This document shows, piece after piece, positions 1 through 5,435 of a DNA stretch of 5,435 nt; within the stretch, counting starts at the first letter, position 1, and every line of letters starts with the position of its first letter. The stretch is from Gammaproteobacteria bacterium. GTDB taxonomy: Bacteria > Pseudomonadota > Gammaproteobacteria > Coxiellales > Coxiellaceae. The translations under genes were made by a program, and so were the position numbers. The stretch spans positions 1 to 5,435 of the forward strand of contig JAHZKQ010000113.1 in NCBI GenBank assembly GCA_022600315.1, given 5' to 3'. The notes below the pieces were generated by a model. That model saw only the letters and a list, made by a program, of their open reading frames with translations, did no database searches and had not been told where the DNA came from.

Positions 1-334
1 CACCATATTTTCTAGAAGTTTGCTGTAAAACTTTAGCGTGTTCGTGCCAGTATTTAACACCATGATTAATACGCTCAGTGGTAATAAAATAGTTGCGGTA
101 AAAATCCCAGGGTTTTTTCTCAAATGGATGATTTAGACGTTTAACCACTTTGGGAAGGGGATGAGTCTGTTGCATTAATGCCAGTAACTTATCGCGATTA
201 AAATGATATTGTTGGCTAATTTTATCGACATAATGGATAATAGATTGAGGCAGTGGCGCAGGTTTGGCTTTAGCGTAACTGGGTAAGGTAAAGAATGCGC
301 TTAATAGTAGACTTAACAATAATCCTGACTTCAA
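1..334 (-). CDS. mltB: MltB-type lytic murein transglycosylase, N-terminal part (runs off left edge)
   Basis: Membrane-bound or periplasmic lytic transglycosylase of the MltB/SLT family 3 (GH103) type, which would cleave the MurNAc-GlcNAc bond of peptidoglycan to leave 1,6-anhydroMurNAc ends. Only the first 111 codons lie in the window, so the catalytic Glu is not visible. The start is TTG at 334-332: no ATG is available before an in-frame TAA at 364-362, and an AGGGAG ribosome site lies 6 nt upstream. Residues 1-21 form a Sec signal peptide (Lys2, then a Leu-rich core) with AxA-type cleavage options after Ala21 (SYA) or Ala23 (AKA). There is no lipobox Cys, unlike E. coli MltB. Residues about 73-98 carry the family pattern KKPWDFYRNYF followed by ERINHGVKYW, as in MltB proteins just before the catalytic domain core. 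It starts 35 bp after the rodA stop, so it is probably cotranscribed. Paralogues of this family (MltB versus SltB-like) cannot be separated from this fragment. Confidence 0.85.
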   Translation of the reverse strand, partial: MKSGLLLSLLLSAFFTLPSYAKAKPAPLPQSIIHYVDKISQQYHFNRDKLLALMQQTHPLPKVVKRLNHPFEKKPWDFYRNYFITTERINHGVKYWHEHAKVLQQTSRKYG

Positions 335-340
335 TGTTTT

Positions 341-346
341 CTCCCT
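341..346 (-). promoter_or_regulatory. Ribosome binding site deciding the TTG start of mltB
   Basis: Reading leftward, AGGGAG at 346-341 is followed by a 6-nt spacer and TTG at 334-332. This is one of the best Shine-Dalgarno matches in the window, and it compensates for the non-ATG start. The next in-frame codon upstream that matters is a TAA at 364-362, so translation cannot begin further out. Confidence 0.75.
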
Positions 347-369
347 TGAAAAGTAAAATAGTTATTGCA

Positions 370-1512
370 TCAACTCGCCCATAATTTACGGTGAGTATGA
401 ATACTGGTGATTATACCAAATTGAATCATAATTGTGACCATTGAGCTGCCACCATAACTAATTAATGGCAGTGGCACACCAACCACCGGTAAAATCCCAA
501 TGACCATGCCAATATTGACTAACGCCATGCTAATAAATGAAACGCTTAAGCTTGCGCTCAATAGCCTGGAAAAAGTATCTTGTGCTTGCCAGCTAATATA
601 TAAGCAACGCGCAAAAATTAATAAGAATATTGCTAGCAATAAAATGCAGCCAATTAAGCCCAATTCTTCACCATTAACCGCAAAAATAAAATCGGTAGCA
701 TGTGCGGGTAAAAAAGATAAATGCGATTGTGTGCCAGCTAACCAGCCCTTACCTAAAAATCCGCCGGAGCCAATCGCAATTTTAGATTGAATAATGTGAT
801 AGCCATTGCCGAGCGGATCGCGCTCAGGATTTAAGAAAGTGAGGACCCGATTACGCTGATATTGGTGCATAAAATGCCAGCAGAAAGGCAGGGCGGCCAT
901 GACGATGCTGGTTAAGCCCAAGATTAATCGCCAGCTCATACCAGCAAATAACAATACGCTGATGCCGGCGATGGCAATTAAAATGGCGGTGCCAAGGTCG
1001 GGTTGTTTAATCACCAGCGCTATTGGCAACAATAATAGGCCAACACTAATTAATAAGGGTTTAAATTTTGGGGGCAAAGATTTATTTTGATAATACCAAG
1101 CCAGCATTAGTGGTAAGGCCAGTTTCATAATTTCTGAGGGTTGCAAATGTATGGGTCCAAGTTTAAGCCAACGCCTTGCGCCCATTTGGGTGTGGCCGGC
1201 AACGCTGGTGAGTAGTAATAAAATAATTCCAAAGCCATATAGCCAAGGCGCCCATTGCAGATAACGTCGCGGCGAAATTTGTGCACATACAAACATTAAA
1301 ATAAATGCTAAACCAAAGCGCAAACTTTGACTGACGATAACGTGTAAGCTTTCATTGCTAGCGCTGTAAAGGATCATCAGCCCAGTGCTAGCCAATAAAA
1401 TAATCCCAATGGTAAGCCAAGGATCAATATGTAAAACAGACCAGCGTAACTGCCGCACTTGTTGTTTAATGCGATCCTCATAGGTTTGTCCGCGGATTTT
1501 AAAATAACTCAT
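370..1512 (-). CDS. rodA: Rod shape-determining protein RodA, SEDS peptidoglycan glycosyltransferase
   Basis: RodA (also called MrdB) is the SEDS-family enzyme that polymerises lipid II into glycan strands in the inner membrane, working with PBP2 in the elongasome. The 380-aa length is close to E. coli RodA (370), with about ten hydrophobic segments starting near residue 33. Conserved blocks are GARRWLKLG..LQPSEIMKLALPL (about 111-135), KQPDLGTAIL (169-178), DPLGNGYHIIQSKIAIGSGG (232-251), GTQSHLSFLP (260-269), and the C-terminal NIGMVIGILPVVGVPLPLIS with YGGSS (333-357). The putative catalytic Asp is D274 in TDFIFAV, equivalent by alignment to E. coli D262. The preceding residues read PAHATDF where E. 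coli has PERHTDF. The ATG at 1512-1510 has an AGGA site (1522-1519) 6 nt upstream. The cytoplasmic N-terminus (about 30 residues, basic and polar) is a little longer than in E. coli. It follows mrdA by 58 bp and precedes mltB by 35 bp. Confidence 0.97.
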   Translation of the reverse strand: MSYFKIRGQTYEDRIKQQVRQLRWSVLHIDPWLTIGIILLASTGLMILYSASNESLHVIVSQSLRFGLAFILMFVCAQISPRRYLQWAPWLYGFGIILLLLTSVAGHTQMGARRWLKLGPIHLQPSEIMKLALPLMLAWYYQNKSLPPKFKPLLISVGLLLLPIALVIKQPDLGTAILIAIAGISVLLFAGMSWRLILGLTSIVMAALPFCWHFMHQYQRNRVLTFLNPERDPLGNGYHIIQSKIAIGSGGFLGKGWLAGTQSHLSFLPAHATDFIFAVNGEELGLIGCILLLAIFLLIFARCLYISWQAQDTFSRLLSASLSVSFISMALVNIGMVIGILPVVGVPLPLISYGGSSMVTIMIQFGIITSIHTHRKLWAS

Positions 1513-1570
1513 TATTGTTCCTAGTTTTTGTCTGCGGCACTGCGAGCATTAGCGCGGCAGTCTAAGTTTA

Positions 1571-3460
1571 TCAACCTGGCATTGGCAATTGAATGCGTGG
1601 TGGTTTTTTATGTTTTAATTGTTTTAGCTCGGAAAAATAAAAATCTAATATTTTGCGTGCAATTTTATCTTCTAGGCCGGCGTGTTCAATAACCATGGCC
1701 AAGGCAATTTTAGGATTTTTTGCTGGGGCGAAGACAATAAATAAATGGTTGTTGCGTAATCTTTTGGGGATATTGGTGCGACTCCATTCCTCATCACGTT
1801 GCTTGCCAAAGACCTGTGCGGTACCAGTTTTTGCTGCGGCAGTGTAAGGTGGGTGCCTGCCAAATAAAACTGCCGTCCCGTAAGGATTATAAATAACTCC
1901 CATCATCGCTTTAATCACCGTGTGCCAAATTTTTGGGTTGGATAATTGAATGGGTGCTAAAGCAATGGGTTGATGCATATCAATAACGCCATCTTCAGCG
2001 ACGGTTTTTAACACTAATTGTGGCTGATAGCCTTGTCCATGTTCAGCCAGCGTAGCGGTGGCTTGTGCCAATTGCAATGGGGTGACCAATAAAGAGCCTT
2101 GCCCGATTCCGGTGATAACGGTATCACCAGTATACCAAGGTCGACCGTGGTGTTGCATTTTCCAAGCAGGTGAAGGCACAATTCCATTTAAAGCAAATGG
2201 CATATCAATATTTGTGGGTTTGCCAAAACCAAAACCGTTTAAAATAGTATCCATTCTGGAAATGCCAAGATTGACCGCAAGGTTATAAAAGAAAATATCA
2301 CAAGAAACGATAATGGCTTTTTTAACATTTACCCAGCCGTGCCCGGTGACTTTCCAGTCATGGTAAATATGTTTGGTATTGGGTAGACGGAACCAACCGG
2401 GATCGTAAATTTGATATTGGGTGTTAATGATGTGACTGTCTAAACCACCCACCGCAAAAAATGGTTTAATGGTAGAGCCAGGTGCATATTCGCCACGAAT
2501 GGCGCGGTTATATAAGGGATTGCCGGGCGAGTGCACCAGTGTATTATAAGCTTTGCTGCTGATTCCGGTCACAAAGGGATTGGGATTGTAAGTGGGTTTA
2601 GTGACTAAGGTTAGGACTTGACCGTTTGCAGGATCAACAGCAACAATAGCACCGTCATTTTTACCTAAGGCCTTTTCAGCGTAGGCTTGCAGTTTACTGT
2701 CAATGGTTAAATAAATATTTTGCCCAGGTTTGGCGGAAATATTCTTTAATACCCGCACCACTTGTCCGGCAGCATTAGTTTCGGCTTCTTCAGCACCGAC
2801 TTGACCATGTAATAAAGCTTCATAATATTTTTCAATACCGCGTTTACCAATATAAGCGGAACCACTATAATTAATCGGGTTGACTTCATGTAATTCTTTG
2901 GCAGTGATTCGCCCCACATAGCCTAATACATCGCTGGTTACTGCACCTAAAGGATAATTGCGAATTAATTTGGTTTGAATTAATACCCCAGGAAATCGAT
3001 AATGGTTTACGTAAAATCGATCAACTTGAGCCTCAGTGAGTTTATATTTTAACGGTACTGCATTAAAATGACGATGGCGTTTTAGGCTGCGTCTAAAGGT
3101 TTTAATATCATCATTACTAAGCGGTACTATGGCATTTATGGCCATTAATGTACGTTGTAGATTTTTAATTCGGCCAGGAATAATCGCTAGAGTATAAACC
3201 GGAATATTTTTTGCCAATAGCACGCCGTTACGATCGAAAATCAAGCCACGATTGGGATCAACCGGTACTAGGTTTAATAGGTTATGTTTTGACAGGGTGG
3301 TGTAAAATTTATGTTTAAAGAGCTGCAGATAAGTTAATCGGACTACAATCGCCAGGCAGATGATACTCACTAAAATAATAGCGATAAAGCAGCGGCTATG
3401 AAACAGCCGAGTTTCTGATTGGTGATGTTTGATTTTAAATTGGCTACGCAGATTGTCCAT
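1571..3460 (-). CDS. mrdA: Penicillin-binding protein 2 (peptidoglycan D,D-transpeptidase MrdA)
   Basis: Class B PBP that crosslinks nascent peptidoglycan during lateral wall growth as RodA's partner; target of mecillinam in E. coli. The 629-aa length matches the family (E. coli 633). One N-terminal membrane anchor spans about residues 24-46 and the rest is periplasmic. The pedestal/dimerisation region starts with RGLIFDRNGVLLAKN (71-85) and includes GKRGIEKYYE (205-214). The transpeptidase domain (about 268-610) has all three active-site motifs: STIK with nucleophile S329 and K332, SCD at S386-D388, and KTGT at K544-T547. D353, D368, H374 and C387 match the zinc ligands described in Acinetobacter baumannii PBP2 (see findings). 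The ATG at 3460-3458 lacks a good Shine-Dalgarno and lies 13 bp after the rlmH stop, suggesting coupled translation. No missing catalytic residue and no frameshift is apparent. Confidence 0.97.
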   Translation of the reverse strand: MDNLRSQFKIKHHQSETRLFHSRCFIAIILVSIICLAIVVRLTYLQLFKHKFYTTLSKHNLLNLVPVDPNRGLIFDRNGVLLAKNIPVYTLAIIPGRIKNLQRTLMAINAIVPLSNDDIKTFRRSLKRHRHFNAVPLKYKLTEAQVDRFYVNHYRFPGVLIQTKLIRNYPLGAVTSDVLGYVGRITAKELHEVNPINYSGSAYIGKRGIEKYYEALLHGQVGAEEAETNAAGQVVRVLKNISAKPGQNIYLTIDSKLQAYAEKALGKNDGAIVAVDPANGQVLTLVTKPTYNPNPFVTGISSKAYNTLVHSPGNPLYNRAIRGEYAPGSTIKPFFAVGGLDSHIINTQYQIYDPGWFRLPNTKHIYHDWKVTGHGWVNVKKAIIVSCDIFFYNLAVNLGISRMDTILNGFGFGKPTNIDMPFALNGIVPSPAWKMQHHGRPWYTGDTVITGIGQGSLLVTPLQLAQATATLAEHGQGYQPQLVLKTVAEDGVIDMHQPIALAPIQLSNPKIWHTVIKAMMGVIYNPYGTAVLFGRHPPYTAAAKTGTAQVFGKQRDEEWSRTNIPKRLRNNHLFIVFAPAKNPKIALAMVIEHAGLEDKIARKILDFYFSELKQLKHKKPPRIQLPMPG

Positions 3461-3473
3461 AACTTAAATGTTG

Positions 3474-3941
3474 CTAACGGTGATACGGATGTCCCGACAG
3501 TATACCCCAAGCGCGATAGATTTGCTCAGCAATTAAAATTCGCACCAGCGGGTGCGGCAAAGTCAGTTTAGAAAGTGACCAGGTCTCATGGGCTTTGCTA
3601 AGCACATTTTTGCTAATGCCTTCCGGACCGCCGATCAGCAGGCTAATATCTTGGCGGTCATCGTGCCAGTTTTGTAGCTGCGAAGCCAATTGTGTGCTGG
3701 AAAATTCACGGCCTTGACGATCAAGTGCAATAATAAGGTTATTATCAGGCACAGCATCGATTAGTTGCTGGCTTTCAATCTCAAGCAGTCGATTTATATC
3801 GCTATTTTTGCCGCGTTTTTGTGCGCTCAGGGCCTTTATTTGCAGCTGATAGTTTGCTGGCAGGCGCTTATTGTATTCGTCTGTAGCGCTTATCACCCAG
3901 CTTGGCATGCGCTGCCCTATGGCAATTAAAGTGATTTGCAT
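3474..3941 (-). CDS. rlmH: 23S rRNA (pseudouridine1915-N3)-methyltransferase RlmH
   Basis: RlmH methylates N3 of pseudouridine 1915 in helix 69 of 23S rRNA on assembled 70S ribosomes, using S-adenosylmethionine; it is a small homodimeric SPOUT enzyme in the cytoplasm. The product is 155 aa, the same size as E. coli RlmH, and aligns end to end. Visible signatures are GKNSDINRLL (44-53), the SAM-binding glycine loop LLIGGPEG (101-108), the knot segment SLSKLTLPHPLVRILIAEQ (122-140) and the C-terminal RAW..HPYHR (143-155), whose Tyr and His lie near the active site in the family. The ATG at 3941-3939 comes 3 bp after the rsfS stop (TAA, then ACA, then ATG). I see no AGG-type ribosome site in front of it, so reinitiation by ribosomes finishing rsfS is likely. 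Confidence 0.97.
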   Translation of the reverse strand: MQITLIAIGQRMPSWVISATDEYNKRLPANYQLQIKALSAQKRGKNSDINRLLEIESQQLIDAVPDNNLIIALDRQGREFSSTQLASQLQNWHDDRQDISLLIGGPEGISKNVLSKAHETWSLSKLTLPHPLVRILIAEQIYRAWGILSGHPYHR

Positions 3942-3944
3942 TGT

Positions 3945-4292
3945 TTATGATCGTTCAGCTTGTTTGGGTTCGCTGACCGCCCAGAGCTTCTCAAGTGCAT
4001 AGAAATCACGCACGTCAGATAGCATGATATGTACTACAACATCATAGAAATCCAGTAAGATCCATTGAGCTTCGTCAGAACCTTCTGTGCCCATGGGCTT
4101 TATTTCAAATTCTCGCAGGTATTCCAATAGGTTATTGGCAAGTGCGGTGCTATGTCGGGTTGAGGTTGCCGTACAGATTACGATGGCATCCATAATATCG
4201 GTGAGGGGTTGAACATTTAACGTGATAGTTTCAATGGCTTTATTGTCTTCAAGAGAGTGGGTGATATGCTTTAAAAGTTTTTCTGTCTGCAT
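3945..4292 (-). CDS. rsfS: Ribosomal silencing factor RsfS
   Basis: RsfS binds ribosomal protein uL14 on the 50S subunit and blocks subunit joining, which lowers translation in starvation or stationary phase. I place the start at ATG 4292-4290, giving 115 aa beginning MQTEKLL, which lines up with the first residues of E. coli RsfS (MQGKALQ, 105 aa). An in-frame TTG at 4322-4320 would add 10 residues but lies inside a predicted hairpin (4316-4330). Family features are DAIVICTATSTRHSTALANN, EGSDEAQWILLDFYDVVVHI and YALEKLW near the C-terminus; about ten residues (AVSEPKQAERS-like tail) extend past the usual LEKLWS end. An AAGG lies about 12 nt upstream of the ATG, longer than ideal spacing. It is the first gene of the leftward train. 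In many gammaproteobacteria nadD and holA precede it, but here the upstream neighbour is divergent. Confidence 0.95.
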   Translation of the reverse strand: MQTEKLLKHITHSLEDNKAIETITLNVQPLTDIMDAIVICTATSTRHSTALANNLLEYLREFEIKPMGTEGSDEAQWILLDFYDVVVHIMLSDVRDFYALEKLWAVSEPKQAERS

Positions 4293-4315
4293 ATAATTTT
4301 TTAACCTTGTGATGG

Positions 4316-4330
4316 GCAGCAAAGTGCTGC
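4316..4330 (-). promoter_or_regulatory. Short hairpin in the rsfS leader
   Basis: GCAGCA (4316-4321) and TGCTGC (4325-4330) are perfect inverse complements around a 3-nt loop, giving a 6-bp GC-rich stem in an AT-rich leader. It lies 24 nt upstream of the rsfS ATG and covers the alternative TTG (4322-4320). No run of U follows on either strand, so it does not look like an intrinsic terminator. A role in leader stability or in hiding the TTG is an inference. Confidence 0.4.
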
Positions 4331-4340
4331 ATTACTTATC

Positions 4341-4370
4341 ACGTTACTCAACAATGCTTTGTGTTGTCAA
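4341..4370 (-). promoter_or_regulatory. Candidate sigma70-type promoter of the rsfS-rlmH-mrdA-rodA-mltB operon
   Basis: A consensus -35 box TTGACA reads leftward at 4370-4365. With an 18-bp spacer the -10 would be TAACGT (4346-4341), which matches TATAAT at only three positions but keeps the first T, the A and the last T. Transcription would begin near 4334, leaving a leader of about 40 nt before the rsfS ATG. The -35 is strong and the -10 is weak, so the exact pairing is uncertain. Confidence 0.4.
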
Positions 4371-4392
4371 GTTAAATTACACGTGTCATTAT
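4364..4392 (+). promoter_or_regulatory. Candidate promoter of ldcA with extended -10
   Basis: TTGTCA (4364-4369; five of six to TTGACA) is followed after 17 bp by CATTAT (4387-4392; four of six to TATAAT, with the key A2 and T6 kept). The three bases before the -10 are TGT (4384-4386), an extended -10 TGn. The start would fall near 4399, about 24 nt before the ldcA ATG. The -35 box overlaps the leftward -35 on the other strand (4365-4370). Confidence 0.5.
4375..4390. repeat. Operator-like imperfect palindrome in the ldcA promoter
   Basis: AATTACACGTGTCATT is an inverted repeat in which seven of eight base pairs match (only 4378/4387 fails), centred on the perfect 8-bp palindrome ACACGTGT (4379-4386). 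It occupies the spacer and the start of the -10 of the candidate ldcA promoter and sits just beyond the shared -35. Position and symmetry suit a dimeric repressor, but no regulator is known from the sequence and it may be chance. Confidence 0.35.
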
Positions 4393-4412
4393 TTAGCAAT
4401 ACATTTCGCAAT

Positions 4413-4415
4413 GGA
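4413..4415 (+). promoter_or_regulatory. Weak ribosome binding site fixing the ldcA start
   Basis: GGA at 4413-4415 lies 7 nt before the ATG at 4423. The codon directly before the ATG is an in-frame TAA (4420-4422), so the coding region cannot extend further upstream. Confidence 0.5.
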
Positions 4416-4422
4416 TCGATAA

Positions 4423-5364
4423 ATGCAAGAAAAGCTATTGACAAAGGGCAGTAAAGTTGCTCTCTTTTGCTCAGGTTCACGCTGTCAATCGGCAGCAGAG
4501 TTAATTCAAGCCGAAGAGTTTTTACAGCAAAAATATACTTTACAAGCGACTTATGATTCAGCGGCTTATTGTTATACGCCGCCATTACAGCGCGCAGAAT
4601 TATTTTTTCAATATTTAACTGATCCGAGTGTCAAAGCGTTATTAGCAATGCGCGGTGGTGAAGGTACGGCAGATATGCTGCCATTTTTGCATCAATTATT
4701 ACAGCAAGCACCGGTTAAGCTTAGTTCAAAACTTATTATGGGCTATAGTGATATTACTTCATTATTATTATATTTTGCCCAAGAATATAATTGGCAAGTC
4801 GTTCATGGTGGTGGGATGTTGCGTTTTAGTAATGGCTCAGTGTCGAGCACATCAATTGAAACAACTTTTGCTTTACTGTTTGGAAGAATCGAATCACCAA
4901 GCATTGCATTGACCCCGCTAAACTTACTGGCTGAAAAAAACGAATTAATTAATGCCCAAATTACTGGGGGAAATTTAAGTCTATTAGCTTTAAGTTCAGG
5001 AGAGTTGTGGCAACTTAATGCCAGCAATAAAATTTTAATTATTGAAGATGTGAATGAAAAAGCGCATAAAATATTTCGCATGCTAAAACACCTGCAGCGA
5101 ACCGGTTTTTTAACGGGCGTGCGGGCAATTATTTTTGGTGATTTTAATTGCCAGGCAATTGGTGTTGGCCAAGCGGAGCAAGATTTTAATCGTACTGCCA
5201 TTACAACACAATTAGGTTATTTTGCTAAGGCTATTGATATACCTGTTTTTTCCAGCCAAGATTTTGGTCATGGTGAGAATAATATGCCGATTATGTTTAA
5301 TCGCGAGTATGAGTTATCGATGAATTGCCTTAAAATCTCGGTAAATGCTGCGGTGAAAGTATAA
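4423..5364 (+). CDS. ldcA: Muramoyltetrapeptide L,D-carboxypeptidase LdcA (peptidase family S66)
   Basis: Cytoplasmic serine peptidase that removes the terminal D-Ala from tetrapeptides (cutting the meso-DAP to D-Ala L,D-bond) during peptidoglycan recycling, so that tripeptides can be reused. The 313-aa product has no signal peptide, as expected. The S66 Ser-Glu-His triad is visible: S109 in GYSDIT (107-112), E208 in LIIEDVNE (205-212) and H283 in FGHGENNMPI (281-290). Supporting motifs are AMRGGEGTADML (75-86), VHGGGML (127-133), TGGNLSLL (181-188), FRMLKHLQRTGFL (218-230) and AIIFGDF (235-241). The start ATG is preceded immediately by an in-frame TAA and has a weak GGA site. It is divergent from the elongasome operon and fits its wall theme. 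MccF-type immunity peptidases share this fold, so the exact substrate is inferred from general similarity and context. Confidence 0.92.
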   Translation: MQEKLLTKGSKVALFCSGSRCQSAAELIQAEEFLQQKYTLQATYDSAAYCYTPPLQRAELFFQYLTDPSVKALLAMRGGEGTADMLPFLHQLLQQAPVKLSSKLIMGYSDITSLLLYFAQEYNWQVVHGGGMLRFSNGSVSSTSIETTFALLFGRIESPSIALTPLNLLAEKNELINAQITGGNLSLLALSSGELWQLNASNKILIIEDVNEKAHKIFRMLKHLQRTGFLTGVRAIIFGDFNCQAIGVGQAEQDFNRTAITTQLGYFAKAIDIPVFSSQDFGHGENNMPIMFNREYELSMNCLKISVNAAVKV

Positions 5365-5372
5365 GCTAAAAT

Positions 5373-5435
5373 TTAAACATGGGTAATAAATTCTTTAACT
5401 ACTTTAACAAACTCATCCGGACGCTCGATATTGGG
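5373..5435 (-). CDS. C-terminal end of a probable alpha/beta hydrolase (runs off right edge)
   Basis: Reading leftward, 20 codons and a TAA stop (5375-5373) are visible, encoding PNIERPDEFVKVVKEFITHV. The ERPDEF pattern followed by an amphipathic helix ending in a short tail is typical of the last helix of alpha/beta-fold hydrolases, just after the catalytic His region (the usual shape is GH..hlErPeeF..ll..FL). The catalytic residues lie outside the window, so the substrate cannot be named. The gene converges on ldcA with only 8 bp between the two stop codons. The call rests on a short fragment. Confidence 0.6.
   Translation of the reverse strand, partial: PNIERPDEFVKVVKEFITHV

Noticed and set aside
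500..790. Rightward open frame of 96 codons opposite rodA
   Set aside because: It is antisense to a clearly conserved membrane protein, its product has no recognisable domain, and no ribosome site stands out.
1531..1560. GC-rich pocket between mrdA and rodA with weak inverted repeats (CTGC and GCAG) and a repeated TGCCGC
   Set aside because: The stem has several mismatches and no U-run follows on the transcribed strand, so it is not a convincing terminator or attenuator.
1653..2288. Several short open frames on both strands inside mrdA
   Set aside because: They overlap the transpeptidase domain of PBP2 in other frames and carry no independent support.
4293..4322. Longer rsfS starting at TTG 4322 (10 extra residues)
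   Set aside because: The added residues have no counterpart in E. coli RsfS, the TTG is inside a hairpin, and the ATG at 4292 aligns with the family start.
4411..4422. Three-codon upstream reading frame (ATG GAT CGA TAA) ending directly before the ldcA ATG
   Set aside because: It has no ribosome site of its own, and its ATG overlaps the weak GGA site used for ldcA; more likely chance than a regulatory mini-gene.
4803..5201. Leftward open frame of 132 codons opposite ldcA
   Set aside because: It lies entirely antisense to a family S66 peptidase with its triad intact; the product shows no known motif.
5361..5380. Possible terminator after ldcA
   Set aside because: The sequence is AT-rich with no stem; only AAAATTTAA-like symmetry is present.

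Overview
The window looks like a chromosomal stretch from an AT-rich gammaproteobacterium. The proteins resemble E. coli and Pseudomonas RsfS, RlmH, PBP2, RodA, MltB and LdcA along their length, and the order rsfS-rlmH-mrdA-rodA-mltB is, as I recall, the Pseudomonas-type version of the elongasome operon (in E. coli rodA is followed directly by rlpA). The low GC content and the modest divergence would fit a Legionellales-like or other host-associated lineage, but that is a guess. I see no RNA genes, insertion sequences, CRISPR arrays, phage genes or attachment sites.

Layout. Positions 4292 down to 1 are one leftward gene train: rsfS (ribosome silencing), rlmH (23S rRNA methylation), mrdA (PBP2 transpeptidase), rodA (SEDS glycosyltransferase) and the 5' part of an mltB-type lytic transglycosylase that runs off the left edge. 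Gaps are 3, 13, 58 and 35 bp, so one transcript is likely. The reading frames appear intact and the key catalytic motifs of the complete genes are present. A 130-bp intergenic region (4293-4422) separates this train from the divergent gene ldcA (4423-5364, rightward), a cytoplasmic L,D-carboxypeptidase. At the right edge, 8 bp past the ldcA stop, is the C-terminal end of a leftward gene that is probably an alpha/beta hydrolase.

How the genes fit together. RodA polymerises glycan strands and PBP2 crosslinks them during side-wall elongation. MltB-type enzymes cleave glycan strands to anhydro-muropeptides. LdcA removes the terminal D-Ala from recycled tetrapeptides in the cytoplasm. Synthesis, turnover and recycling of the wall therefore sit next to each other, with two ribosome-maturation or silencing genes leading the operon.

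The most interesting non-coding part is the rsfS/ldcA divergent region. It holds two candidate sigma70-type promoters whose -35 boxes lie on the same 7-bp sequence on opposite strands, a near-perfect 16-bp palindrome over the ldcA promoter, and a 6-bp-stem hairpin in the rsfS leader. Among the proteins, PBP2 retains all four residues of a zinc site known from Acinetobacter PBP2, RodA has a changed sequence just before its catalytic Asp, and the MltB-type protein has a cleavable signal peptide instead of a lipobox. I find no convincing previously undescribed system here; this is mainly a conserved housekeeping region.
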